Notes under the pieces: generated by a model
What the model saw: only the letters and a program-made list of their open reading frames with translations
What the model was told of the DNA's origin: nothing
Database searches by the model: none
DNA from: Acidobacteriota bacterium
Lineage (GTDB): Bacteria; Acidobacteriota; Blastocatellia; RBC074
Length of the DNA stretch: 64,000 nucleotides
Direction of reading: 5' to 3'
NCBI GenBank assembly: GCA_018268995.1
Contig: JAFDVL010000095.1
Location: 1 to 64,000, forward strand
Part shown: piece after piece, positions 53,501 through 61,600 of the stretch
Layout: the number at the start of each line of letters is the position of its first letter
Numbering within the stretch: position 1 is the first letter of the stretch
Position numbers and translations under genes: made by a program

Positions 53501-54929
53501 CGTAAGCCGCACCCTGATCGCTGTTGCCATTGATGTCTGCCGAAGGGCTGCCGACAACGGTAGTCATACCGCTGATCGCTACGGCAAAGCCCAAATTGTC
53601 ATTATCTGCGGCATTGCTGGCACGCAACTGTTTTTCAAAGCTCCAAGTGCCGTTATTGCGTACGAAAACATATGCTGAACCTTGGTTGGTGGTGAATGTC
53701 GCGTCATTCAGGGGAGCGCCAATCACGGCGATGTCTCCGCTGATGCCAACACTGTAACCAAACCAGTCATTCGTTGCCCCATCATTGGCTGTGAGCTTGG
53801 CTTGCTGGCTCCAGGTCGTTCCACTACGTGTGAAAACATACGCCGAACCCTGATCGGCGAAATTCCCGTCATCGGTATACGCCCCAATCACCGCAGTATC
53901 GCCGCTGATCGCAACTGACCATCCGAACGCATCATTGTTGGCGGCATCATTGGCAACGAGCTGTGCCTGTTGGCTCCAGGTTGATCCATTGCGCACGAAA
54001 ACATACGCTGCGCCCTGATTGAAGGTAATACCTGCATCATTGTCCGGGACGCCGACAATCGCGGTGTCACCACTGATTGCAACAGAATATCCAAATTGGT
54101 CGTAGGCGGCTCCATTGCTGGCTACAAATTGCGTTTGCTGCGACAGCGTTGGGTCAATCGTCAATGGCCAAACGGCATTTGCATCGTTGACGATAAGTGA
54201 AAGTTGACTTCCTTCAACTTTCATCCGAGAGGCCAATTCGCGACCTGTTGCATCAAACGTGTGCAATTGATCATACCGCAGCGTCGTGCTGTTGTTTTGC
54301 AGTGTCAATGCTTGTCCATTTTGTTCAATTCTGGCCTTCCAGCCTCCGCTCATTTCCATCACCACCTGAAGCTGTGACGTGCGTGTTTCCTGCTGCGGAC
54401 GTGTTTGTAAATGAAATCCCTGCTCAATACCTTTTGGAGTGTTGTTGTACCATTCAAGAATTTGAGCCGTATCTGAGTTCTGTTGATGGTCGGATGATTT
54501 AAGAGAGCGCTTGATTTCAACGCGATTTCCGTTGGATTGAACTACACCTTCGCCGACTTCGTGAAGCTTCGAGCCATACCCCAGGCCTTTCATTTTAAAA
54601 GCTAATTGCCAGGGTTGTTGGCAACTTCCAGTGGATTCAAATTGTACCTGCTCAGGGGTAAAGCGTGCCCGCAGATTTTGCGCGGGATTCGACGCCACAA
54701 TGGCCGTGCTTCCTACTTCAGCGACAGGGCGGACATTATATCGGGCGGCTTGAATCGCTTCGCCAAGTGCTGACGGGCCTTCTGCCGCTGGTTGAGTAGC
54801 TCTTGCCTGCTCTGATGTTGAAGCCAATACCTGTTTGAGGATTTGGCGATTGGCCCAAAACATTCCGGTCAAAATGATCGAAGTCAGCAAGCAAAACGCT
54901 GCCAGGTACTTTTTCCGCAGTGTAGTCAT
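47562..54929 (-). CDS. Giant surface protein: FG-GAP, Ig-like, ten MBG repeats, BACON, TIGR03437 C-terminus
   Basis: 2455 aa with an N-terminal signal/anchor helix (YLAAFCLLTSIILTGMFW). An N-terminal unique region to about 255 is followed by seven FG-GAP-like repeats of about 57 residues (GYSVAISGDTAIVGVP type), a He_PIG-type domain (LPSGLTLSSDGLLSGTP), an Ig domain (QWQVSTDNGNTWE) and one Big_3-type Ig domain. Next are ten MBG repeats of about 80 residues (ENKSRTYGAANPTLTATITG type, each ending NGTLTI), four more Ig domains (FKNGETTLGTAQLANGQAS type), a BACON domain, and the Solibacter-type C-terminal domain. No catalytic motif is visible; adhesion or matrix function is inference. GGAG ten bases before ATG 54929 supports the start. 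Confidence 0.9.
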   Translation of the reverse strand: MTTLRKKYLAAFCLLTSIILTGMFWANRQILKQVLASTSEQARATQPAAEGPSALGEAIQAARYNVRPVAEVGSTAIVASNPAQNLRARFTPEQVQFESTGSCQQPWQLAFKMKGLGYGSKLHEVGEGVVQSNGNRVEIKRSLKSSDHQQNSDTAQILEWYNNTPKGIEQGFHLQTRPQQETRTSQLQVVMEMSGGWKARIEQNGQALTLQNNSTTLRYDQLHTFDATGRELASRMKVEGSQLSLIVNDANAVWPLTIDPTLSQQTQFVASNGAAYDQFGYSVAISGDTAIVGVPDNDAGITFNQGAAYVFVRNGSTWSQQAQLVANDAANNDAFGWSVAISGDTAVIGAYTDDGNFADQGSAYVFTRSGTTWSQQAKLTANDGATNDWFGYSVGISGDIAVIGAPLNDATFTTNQGSAYVFVRNNGTWSFEKQLRASNAADNDNLGFAVAISGMTTVVGSPSADINGNSDQGAAYVFTRNGISWNQQQQLTAGNGSSTDQLGYSVAISNDTVIIGAPLDDVNANIDQGSAYAFIRTGSSWSQQQQLIASNGSGADQFGSCVAISNDMAAIGAPTDDVTSNADQGSAYIFSRSASSWSQQQQLIASNGSAYDDLGWAIGISGYTIVVGAPVDDVASNTDQGSAYIFSPTCPSITLNPTTLANGTQNLTYTATTIVPSSGTSPFTYEITSGALPSGLTLSSDGLLSGTPSVAGDFNFTIKISDTNLCNGSRAYSLTINSCAPPSITTQPTNQTAAVAGSASFTAAAGGTPPTVQWQVSTDNGNTWENLSNQTNPTLNLSNVTILMNGNKYRAVFTNACGTATTNAVTLTVNKLTPAIALNSSSTTTTYGQSVTFSASVSGAVATTGIVTFKNGATTLGTGTISNGQASFTTSSLNAGNYSITAEYAGDTNYVSASSSAITQTINKATLTVTAENKARTYGTANPDLTATIAGFVNGDTNSVVSGTPSITTAATAASPASTYPITVTQGTLAADNYNFTLVNGTLTVGKALLTVTADNKAQTYGAVLPSLTATITGFLNSDTSSVLTGEAALNTSATNTSATGVYPITVTQGTLAATNYDFTFVNGTLTVGKATLTVSADNKTKLFGATLPEFTFSYAGFANGDSATVVSGSPTLSTTATAGSNAGQYPISIALGTLAAANYDFAFVNGTLTISKAMLIVTAENKSRTYGSANPPLTTTITGFVNGDTVSVLSGEAVLSTSAHSASAVGAYPIQVTAGTLAASNYDFTFINGSLTISKALLTVTADNKSRVYGAANPSFTATISGFVNNESPSVISGEAALSTTATTTSSVGLYAINAAPGTLAATNYDFAFANGTLTIGQATLTVTAENKSRIYGAANPNFTIRYSGFANNDTETVLTGTPEVTTTATPNSVIGTYPISVKPGSLTATNYQLAFADGTLTISKAMLSAAVTDATRSYGAANPTFAGTMSGVQNNDNITASYTTNANAGSAVGSYPITTTLNDPENKLGNYEVAVTNGTLTVTPATLTITADHKTRLYGAANPELTASINGLVNNETAAVFTGSLQLTTEANPASAAGNYPISVSGVSSANYTISFVSGTLTINKALLTVTAENKSRTYGAANPTLTATITGFVNGETSNVLTGEAALSTTATSASAAGTYPITAAQGTLAASNYDFTFVNGTLTIGKATLTITADNKSKVFGAALPELTYSYTGFLNGDTANVLTGAPSITTSANANSNAGQYPISISAGSLTATSYDIAFTSGTLTITPANTAVALVSNAPSALVGQSVIFTATVNAVTPGVGTPTGTITFKNGETTLGTAQLANGQASVTTNQLTIGTHSITATYAGTENFNTSTSPTISQSVGKSGATVTLASSLDTVRYGQPFTLNASVSGTGATPTGSVRFMNGTSLLGTATLANGAASLTLNALPVATHLITAVYEGDAQNDGGTSQNFSVTVNKGIPTINISSSDNPVALKQFVTLAVNLNNNVPEISAPSGTVVFKDGSTVLGTSNLDRLGRANLATNQLSGGAHSITVEFNGDGNYESGSSSVLPLNVGKGRTAIRLTTTAKNATVGHLITFAATVHSAGDVPTGQVDFFDGTTLLGSATLNGGVAVLTTGELSNGEHSITAEYKGDDKSASSKSAVVNQTMTPYCTWNLSTSSMAFNPQGGFGQIAVETPSYCYWYAYTTSPWITVMDYGPEVGAVSFIVSPLTNGSARTGTIFIADKRVTIVQSKTTTSVSGASFQGGSVATNSIVSVFGEEMATNTASAQSLPLPTSLANTKVKITDSTGTSHFAPLFYVSPLQINYQVPADVASGPALLTIQTEAGEITGSGMIEIAPISPAVFSANSSGKDLAAANIQRVRLDGSQSFEEIARWDAVQNKIVPVPIDMGEEGEEVYLVLYGTGIRSRIDLITVRALINNQESEVLYADTQGYFVGVDQMNLKLPRTLAGKGDVEVKIIIEGRVANTVRINLK

Positions 54930-55183
54930 TTCCTTTGAACTCCAGATAAATCTCAAAAAATCGTTCTGGGGGCGTCCGCTGTTGGCCGACAACGCGGACG
55001 GTGTGTGTGTGCGCCAGCATGCGTAATGGCTTTCAATATTTTGTGATAAGACTGTGATAAGTTCTGCGGCAGCAAACGACAAATACTTGTGGCATCAAAG
55101 AGCGCAAATGCCTTCTACCCATTCCACCGAGGCCAAAGTGCGGTACAATCGCGTGCGCAATCCAGTTGTGAGGAGAAGTAAAA
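54930..55183. other. Divergent intergenic region
   Basis: 254 bp between the giant surface protein and the toxin-antitoxin-like pair. Apart from a short GT run near 55003 I see no repeat, hairpin or promoter that stands out. Confidence 0.5.
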
Positions 55184-55429
55184 ATGAGTGCTATATTAAT
55201 GCCACGACAAACAGAACAAGGATGGGTAGTTGATTTACCACCTGAAATGGCGCAAGCCATCGGCGTTGCGGAGGGGTCTATGGTTATTTTGTATGCGCAT
55301 GAAGGTAGTGTCAGAACCGAAATCCTGCCACCTGTTTCAGCTGAGATTAAGAATATTTCTCAGTATCTGCTTCAGAAAAATCGCGCACTTTATGAGGAGA
55401 TGAAAAAAGTCGGCGATGAAGGAGATTAA
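55184..55429 (+). CDS. Putative antitoxin, AbrB/SpoVT-like N-terminal motif
   Basis: 81 aa. GWVVDLPPEMAQAIGVAEGS followed by MVILYAHEG resembles the swapped-hairpin DNA-binding fold of AbrB/SpoVT antitoxins (LP-x-E-x-x-x-x-x-G-x-x-x-G). The C-terminal third (ISQYLLQKNRALYEEMKKVG) is a helix that could cap a toxin. It overlaps the Doc-like gene by 14 bp. That gene order and overlap are typical of an antitoxin-toxin pair, although Doc toxins usually pair with Phd/YefM antitoxins. GAGGAG lies eight bases before the ATG. Confidence 0.62.
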   Translation: MSAILMPRQTEQGWVVDLPPEMAQAIGVAEGSMVILYAHEGSVRTEILPPVSAEIKNISQYLLQKNRALYEEMKKVGDEGD

Positions 55430-55832
55430 TTACATTTCTTACCATGAAGCTGTTTATCTTCATATTGATTTGATGCGATTTTATGGGGAAATTCGCTTTG
55501 GCGTCGCCTTTCCAGAGTTGATTGAATCTGCATTAGCACGCGCACTTCAAGCCGCTGCTTATGAAAACGCTGATTTGATTCGGCAAGCGGCCACACTTTG
55601 TTTCGGCCTGATCAAAAATCATCCTTGGGTAGGTGGAAATAAACGGACAGCGACGCATATTACGGAAGCCTTTTTGGTTGCTAACGGGGTCGAGTTATCC
55701 GCTACAATTGCGGACGTTATTGAGCTTGTTCTCGCCATTGAAGCGAATCGCCTGCAAGTTGAAGACATTGAGCATTGGCTTCGTACACACGTAACATCAA
55801 CGGAATATTCAGAGACAAAGGAAAACTCATGA
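55416..55832 (+). CDS. Doc/Fic-family toxin-like protein with altered active motif
   Basis: 138 aa, Doc-sized. An N-terminal helix (EAVYLHIDLMRFYG) and LIESALARALQAA match the Doc family. The central motif reads HPWVGGNKRTATH at 69-81, where Doc/Fic proteins have H-x-F-x-D/N-x-N-K-R. The catalytic His69, Asn75, Lys76 and Arg77 are kept, but Phe is Trp71 and the metal-binding Asp/Asn is Gly73. Doc phosphorylates EF-Tu, and activity here is uncertain. The stop overlaps the start of the AtuA-like gene by four bases. Confidence 0.75.
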   Translation: MKEINYISYHEAVYLHIDLMRFYGEIRFGVAFPELIESALARALQAAAYENADLIRQAATLCFGLIKNHPWVGGNKRTATHITEAFLVANGVELSATIADVIELVLAIEANRLQVEDIEHWLRTHVTSTEYSETKENS

Positions 55833-57193
55833 AAACAATCCGCATTGCTAACGGACAAGGTTTTTGGGGGGACTCATTGGACGCGCCTGTCCAATTGGTC
55901 GAACGTGGGCCGATAGATTATTTGACGTTGGATTATCTGGCCGAAATTACGATGTCAATCATGCAAAAACAAAAGTCGCGCGATCCGAATGCGGGCTATG
56001 CGCGCGATTTTCTGTATGTTGTCAGCCGTGTGCTGCCAAAGTGCCTGGATCGAAACATCAAAATCATCGCCAATGCTGGCGGGGTAAATCCGCAGGCTTG
56101 TGTCGCAGGGCTGAAAGAGGTCGTGAACAAGCTTGGGCTGTCTGGCAAAGTCAAAATCGGCGTCGTTACGGGTGATGATATTGTGGGTAACCTGGATGAG
56201 TTGTTTGATTCCGGTGTCGAACTCAACAACATGGAAACGGGCGAACCCTTATCTTCGATCCGCAATTTTGTTGCGAGTGCCAATGTCTATTTTGGGGCCG
56301 CTCCGATGGCAGAAGCGTTAGCCCAAGGAGCCGACATCGTTGTGACAGGACGATGCACAGATACGGGCTTAGCACTCGCGCCCATGATTCACGAATTCGG
56401 GTGGGCGATGGATGATTGGGACAAAATTTCGGCTGGTACCATTGCTGGTCACATCATTGAATGTGGGGCGCAGACCACAGGTGGAAACTGTCAGGCTGAT
56501 TGGCAATCCATTCCTGATTTGTGGGACATCGGCTATCCGATTGTGGAAGCCAGTCCCGATGGCAGTTTTGTAGTCACCAAACACGAAGGCACGGGCGGGC
56601 GTGTCAATGTCGCGGGCGTCAAAGAGCAGTTGATGTATGAAATGGGGGATCCGAAAAATTACATCACGCCGGATTGCATTGCCGACTTTACTTCGATTCA
56701 GTTGGAACAGGATGGCGAAAATCGCGTCCGTGTCTGCGGCATCACTGGTAAGCCTGCCACCGAGTTTTATAAAGTTTCCATCAGTTATTCATCGGGCTAC
56801 AAGGCCGGTGGCGGATTGATTTATTCGTGGCCGGATGCCTACCAGAAAGCAAAGGCTGCCGATGCGATTTTGCGCAAGCGGCTTGATGTCCTGGGGCTGA
56901 AATTCGATGAAATTCTGACCAGTTTCATTGGCGTCAATGGTACGCACGAAGGGCTTGGTGGTGAGCCATCGCCTGATCTTGCCGAAGTGATGATGCGCGT
57001 TGCTGTCAGAGGCAACGACAAAGCGGCAGTCGAGCGGTTTGCCAAAGAAATTGCGCCGCTTGCGTTGAATGGTCCCCCGACCGTTACCTACTTTGCCAGC
57101 GGACGCCCGAAAGCTGAAGAGATCATCGCCTATTGGCCTGCACTAATTCCGAAGACGGCGGTGCAGCCACAAGTTGAAGTAATTACTGTATGA
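55829..57193 (+). CDS. DUF1446/AtuA-like protein
   Basis: 454 aa. IRIANGQGFWGDSLDAPVQL, DYLTLDYLAEITM, KIIANAGGVNPQACV, IVVTGRCTDTGLALAPMIHE, HIIECGAQTTGGNCQADW and VTKHEGTGGRVNV are the conserved blocks of the acyclic-terpene-utilisation AtuA / DUF1446 family. The biochemical activity is not established, but members cluster with acyl-CoA carboxylases and branched-chain degradation, which are not present here. AAAGGA lies before ATG 55829. The ATGA overlap with doc-like upstream and with the deacetylase downstream (57190-57193) indicates one coupled transcript. Confidence 0.88.
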   Translation: MKTIRIANGQGFWGDSLDAPVQLVERGPIDYLTLDYLAEITMSIMQKQKSRDPNAGYARDFLYVVSRVLPKCLDRNIKIIANAGGVNPQACVAGLKEVVNKLGLSGKVKIGVVTGDDIVGNLDELFDSGVELNNMETGEPLSSIRNFVASANVYFGAAPMAEALAQGADIVVTGRCTDTGLALAPMIHEFGWAMDDWDKISAGTIAGHIIECGAQTTGGNCQADWQSIPDLWDIGYPIVEASPDGSFVVTKHEGTGGRVNVAGVKEQLMYEMGDPKNYITPDCIADFTSIQLEQDGENRVRVCGITGKPATEFYKVSISYSSGYKAGGGLIYSWPDAYQKAKAADAILRKRLDVLGLKFDEILTSFIGVNGTHEGLGGEPSPDLAEVMMRVAVRGNDKAAVERFAKEIAPLALNGPPTVTYFASGRPKAEEIIAYWPALIPKTAVQPQVEVITV

Positions 57194-58116
57194 CGTTCAG
57201 ATTATTGCTTACGCTTTTACTTCTTGGCTTGAGCGTTGTTGCACAGCCGCGAACAATGACGATCACGATTGATGATTTGCCGTTTATGGTTGCAAGTCAC
57301 CCGCAATATTTGCCCAATGCACAACGTGTGACAAAAGAACTACTGCGAGTATTGCGCGCACACCGTGTACCAGCGATTGGCTTTGTCAATGAAGGACAAT
57401 TGCAGGTTGCTGGTGAAGTGGACGCCCGGATTAGGCTGTTGCAACAATGGCTTGATGCAGGAATGACGCTTGGCAATCACACTTACTCGCACCCTGATCT
57501 TAATTCCGTTTCCATTGAGCAATATCAGCATGACATCGTTCGTGGCGATGTCGTCTTGCGTCGCTTACTGCATCCACAACAGCCGCTCTATTTTCGTCAC
57601 CCAATGACACATACAGGCGACACACAGGCAAAGAAAGACGCAATTGATGCGTTTCTTGCGGCCCGCGGCTACAAAATTACGCCACATACAATTGAGAATT
57701 ACGATTTCGTTTACAACGTGTCCTATGTCCGCGCTTTGCGGAATAAAGATGTTGCATTACAAAAAAAGTTGCGCGACTCCTACCTAAACTACACGCTCGC
57801 TGTAACAGAGTTTGCGGAAAAAATTTCACTACCGATTTTCGGACGTGAGATACCACAAACCTTGCTTATTCATGCCAATAACCTGAATGCAGATTGTTTG
57901 GACGAAATGCTACGCCGTTTTGAAGCACGTGGGTACAGATTCGTAACACTGGATGAGGTAATGCGTGATGCGGCGTATCAAACAAAAGACACAAACGTCA
58001 GTCGCAATGGCCCAACCTGGCTCTGGCGCTGGATGAAAAGCAAAGGAATGAATGTGAGTTTCAGGGATGACCCAGAGCCGCCCCAGTGGGTCATGGAGTT
58101 GTATCGGCAAAACTGA
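57190..58116 (+). CDS. Secreted polysaccharide deacetylase-family protein
   Basis: 308 aa with a signal peptide (LLLTLLLLGLSVVAQ). NodB-fold motifs: TITIDDLPF at 24-32 with the Asp pair Asp28/Asp29, and GNHTYSH with metal ligands His97 and His101. LYFRHPMTHTGDT follows as motif 3, and QTLLIHANNLNADCLDEML includes the final His. It probably removes acyl groups from a glycan outside the cytoplasm; the substrate is unknown. It overlaps the AtuA-like gene by four bases and the NUDIX start by one base (TGATG). Confidence 0.88.
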   Translation: MTFRLLLTLLLLGLSVVAQPRTMTITIDDLPFMVASHPQYLPNAQRVTKELLRVLRAHRVPAIGFVNEGQLQVAGEVDARIRLLQQWLDAGMTLGNHTYSHPDLNSVSIEQYQHDIVRGDVVLRRLLHPQQPLYFRHPMTHTGDTQAKKDAIDAFLAARGYKITPHTIENYDFVYNVSYVRALRNKDVALQKKLRDSYLNYTLAVTEFAEKISLPIFGREIPQTLLIHANNLNADCLDEMLRRFEARGYRFVTLDEVMRDAAYQTKDTNVSRNGPTWLWRWMKSKGMNVSFRDDPEPPQWVMELYRQN

Positions 58117-58610
58117 TGTGGCACAAATTCTTCAGCCGAATCTGGCGACGATTACCAAAACGTGTCCGCCGCTGGGGTGTTGTTCTTCTGCATCCACGCT
58201 TTACTGTCACCGCAGGGGCAGTTGTCGTAGACGCACAAGGTCGAGTTCTGCTGCTGCATCATCGTTTTCGCGCGGGCAGTGGTTGGGGAATTCCGGGCGG
58301 ATTTCTCAGCCCACGCGAGAGTCCTGAAGAAGCCCTGCGCCGCGAACTCCGCGAAGAAGTCGGTCTGGAGTTGGATAACGTCACAATCGCCTTCATTCAC
58401 ACCTTGCAGGCCTATCAACAAATCGAAATCGTCTTTCGGTGCTCGCCACGCAATACGCCGCAAATCTGTAGCGCAGAGATCAGCCGTGCCGAATGGTTTG
58501 CGCTGGATGCGTTGCCCGCCGAAGTCAGCGAATATCAGCGCTGGTTATTGCACAAAGCCCTGACGCCAGAACTTCATGGTGCATCGAATCCCGGCGAACA
58601 TGAAACCTGA
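58116..58610 (+). CDS. NUDIX hydrolase
   Basis: 164 aa. TAGAVVVDAQGRVLLLHH leads into the Nudix box GGFLSPRESPEEALRREL followed by REEVGLEL, with all Glu ligands present, giving hydrolysis of a nucleoside diphosphate linked to another moiety. The N-terminal 25 residues are very basic (WRRLPKRVRRW). The ATG at 58116 shares a base with the deacetylase stop (TGATG), and its ribosome site is weak, so translation is probably coupled. Last gene of the 55184-58610 run, its stop is 5 bp from the end of the convergent giant gene. Confidence 0.9.
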   Translation: MWHKFFSRIWRRLPKRVRRWGVVLLHPRFTVTAGAVVVDAQGRVLLLHHRFRAGSGWGIPGGFLSPRESPEEALRRELREEVGLELDNVTIAFIHTLQAYQQIEIVFRCSPRNTPQICSAEISRAEWFALDALPAEVSEYQRWLLHKALTPELHGASNPGEHET

Positions 58611-58614
58611 AGCA

Positions 58615-61600
58615 TCATCTCGAACCTATCTGCACGCTTAAACTTTGCTGCACGCGTGGTTGATCCAACACCCAGCGGCGAATGATCTGATACGGGCGTT
58701 CGTTCGGCGCAAAGCGGCGTCCGCCCTGATGCCCGTCTTCTTTGCCGGTTTGGACGTTCAGCGGTTTGCGCAGCAGCTTGCTGGTTTCGATGTCAGGCAA
58801 ATTCACGCGCTGTTGCAGCAGCAAATAATTCTTCAGCATTTTGGCGACTGACCAATAGCCATTGCCGTTCGGCGCTTCCAATTCGAGCGAGGGCACGCGT
58901 CCCGGCACGGCGTGGCATTTCATACAGGACATCGTATCCATGCGCTGATCGCGGTTGAGTTCGGGCGCGACGTGATCGCTGAAATAACGAAAGCTGGCGA
59001 GGAATTGCGGCGTCAGGTTCGGCTTGCCTTTCGCGTCTTTCAAGTTTGCCGCGAGCGGCTCAGTTTTGATCGCTGCACGCAAATCAGTCAGGAACGTTTG
59101 CTCGTCGGCATAACGCAGAGCACTGCGCGCGGCATCGTCTTTCATTTCGCGCAATGCGGCCTGCACGGTTGTGTTTTGTCGCAGCGCCGTCGTGTTCGCC
59201 AATCGCAAAGCAATATTGCGGCTCATCACGGGCGTGTCGGGCTTGAGCATTTGCAAATACAACTCGACCGCACGGGCGCGAGCGGCGGCGAGTTCAGGCG
59301 AAAGTTGTGGTTGCTTCGTCGCGCCGATCTCAGGGATTTCGTCATTGAACGACATTACCCAACTAACGCTCGGTAGCCAGAAATGCGCAATCATCGGATT
59401 CTTCGTTGTGCCGGGAATGAACCGCAGCAGGTTCTCTGTATGCAAGTCGGAATTGGTCGCCAGCATCGCGCCCATTCGATCTGCCACGTACCAGTCGGCA
59501 TCGGGCAAACCCATCGGACGCACAGCAGCAGCAGCGGCTTCGAGAATGTTATTCAACTCTGCTGACGATGGTTCCGCTTTGAATTTCGGAATCAGCAAAC
59601 GATAGAGCAATTCGCGTTGCTCTACGGTTTTCGGCACGGCCCATTTGGCGCGCGAGAATAGCTTCAGCACGGGCTGCGCCAACGTCTGTCGCCGATCATA
59701 GTCCAAAGCCCCGCGCAGAATTTGTTCGACCAGCGGTTCGATTTTTTCCTGCACTGCTGGCAATGTGACTGCCGTCGGATCAGACACCGCCGCCGCCGCA
59801 ATCGTACGCAACACCTCGGGGCCAGCGGTCGAGTAATCAATGATTTTATCTTGCAACGGTTGATACGCAACGTTCGCTGAGCCTTCCAAAATCAGACGCA
59901 ATTCGGGGATGTCGGCAGCGTTCGTCTTGCTCCACAGGTGCATTGCCGCTTTGCCCATCAACTCCGTACTGCCCGCTTGAATGTAGCCCATTTGACCGGG
60001 GCCACCATCGCCGCCCGACGTGTTGTAATACGTCGCGGCAATTGCAACCAAACGACGCGCCAGCAAATCTTTCGTGGCGGCAGGCAGCGTGGCATCGTCC
60101 AGCTTCGCTTCCAATGTATTGAAGAGCGGCGTCAATTCTTTGTACTGATGTTCTTCGCTGCCGTTGGCTTTGTGGCCGGTGGCAATGAACAGCGCGTGGC
60201 TTTGATAGCGAAACGCATTTTCGACCAGCGCATTTTGTTCGGGCGCAAGCAACTTTTTCACCCACGCCTGATTGAGTGTTTCGCGGGTCGGCGGATTCCA
60301 CACCCACCATTGCCACGCCGCTTTTGTGGCCCACGCGCGCACGCCAGGAGCCGAATCGTCGTTGAGAGCTTTTGCCAACAGCGCGGTCAATCGTTGATGC
60401 GGAAAACGCGGCGTTGGCATGACCGCATCCGCACGCATTCCCAAGGCTTTCAGAACGCTTTCGCGCGTGATGTCGCCGCCCGTGTTGTAGGCTGTAAACA
60501 CGGCATCGAAGCCGACATCATCCAGCAACGTTTGCTCCATCGCCCACGCCGCCGCATCGCGCACCATTTTGACGGAATCGCCCATCAATCTTACGAGCGA
60601 CGGCACGCCGCGCGCGTGATGGACACTGCCAAACGCCATCGCGGCCCAACGCCGTACGTGTGCGTTTGAATGAGAGGCTGACTGAATCATCAAATCCACA
60701 AACGCGGCTTCATCTGTGTACGACAGGTTGCGCACGCGCGCGATGCTTGCCGACAACGATTCGCCCGGTTTTGCGGTGAAATCAGCGCGATTCAATTTGA
60801 CCGGTGTGGCAGGGAAGTAACGCGACAGCGCGTGTAGCGCGTACGCCGTCGTCACAAAGCCCGTCAGCGCGTTCTTGTTCCAACGACCGTGGGGGAATTG
60901 CGTTTTGAGTAATGCCTGAATGCCGCGCGCGACGGCGGGATCATCTTTGCTTCGTCCCATTGCTTGAAACGCAATCACCGCGAGTGCCGTCGGCGCAGGA
61001 TCGAATTGTCCATCAGTTTTCCACTTGTCGCCGTCGGCTTTGCCGGGATCAAAGCCCCAACTTCCATCCGGGTTTTGAATTGCGCGCAAACGCGCCTCGT
61101 CCTTCGGCAATTGCTCTTGAATGCGCTGCCACAACTTTGCAGCATCAGCGGCGCTGAGCAATTTGTAATCGGGGAAGCGCGCCGGAGGAGGTTCTTTTTT
61201 GCCATTTGCGTCGGGCTTGGGTTCCGGCGGCGGAGGCGGCTCGGCGGGCAAGGTCTTTTGCTTGTCGCTCGCCTTCTGATTTTGCGCGATGTAATCCTGC
61301 GGGAAGAAGCGTTTGAAGAACTCAATGCGATGCGACAGGTCGTCGCTGTAGCGCGGAATTACCGCCAACATCTTTTCGGCTTTCTCTTCAATCGCCGCCA
61401 GATAACGCGGATGTCCGGTGCGATCATACGCCGTGCGCAAAATCTCTCCGGCGTAGTTATAGACGACGGATTGACCGACGTTCGATCCCGGCCCGGCAGC
61501 GTTGATGCCGCTCGGATCCGCAGTTTGCAAGACGTGATTGGCCGCCCGAATTGCCTGGGTCGAATGCAGCTTGCGCGCGGGCATCACCAATTCAGCGGTG

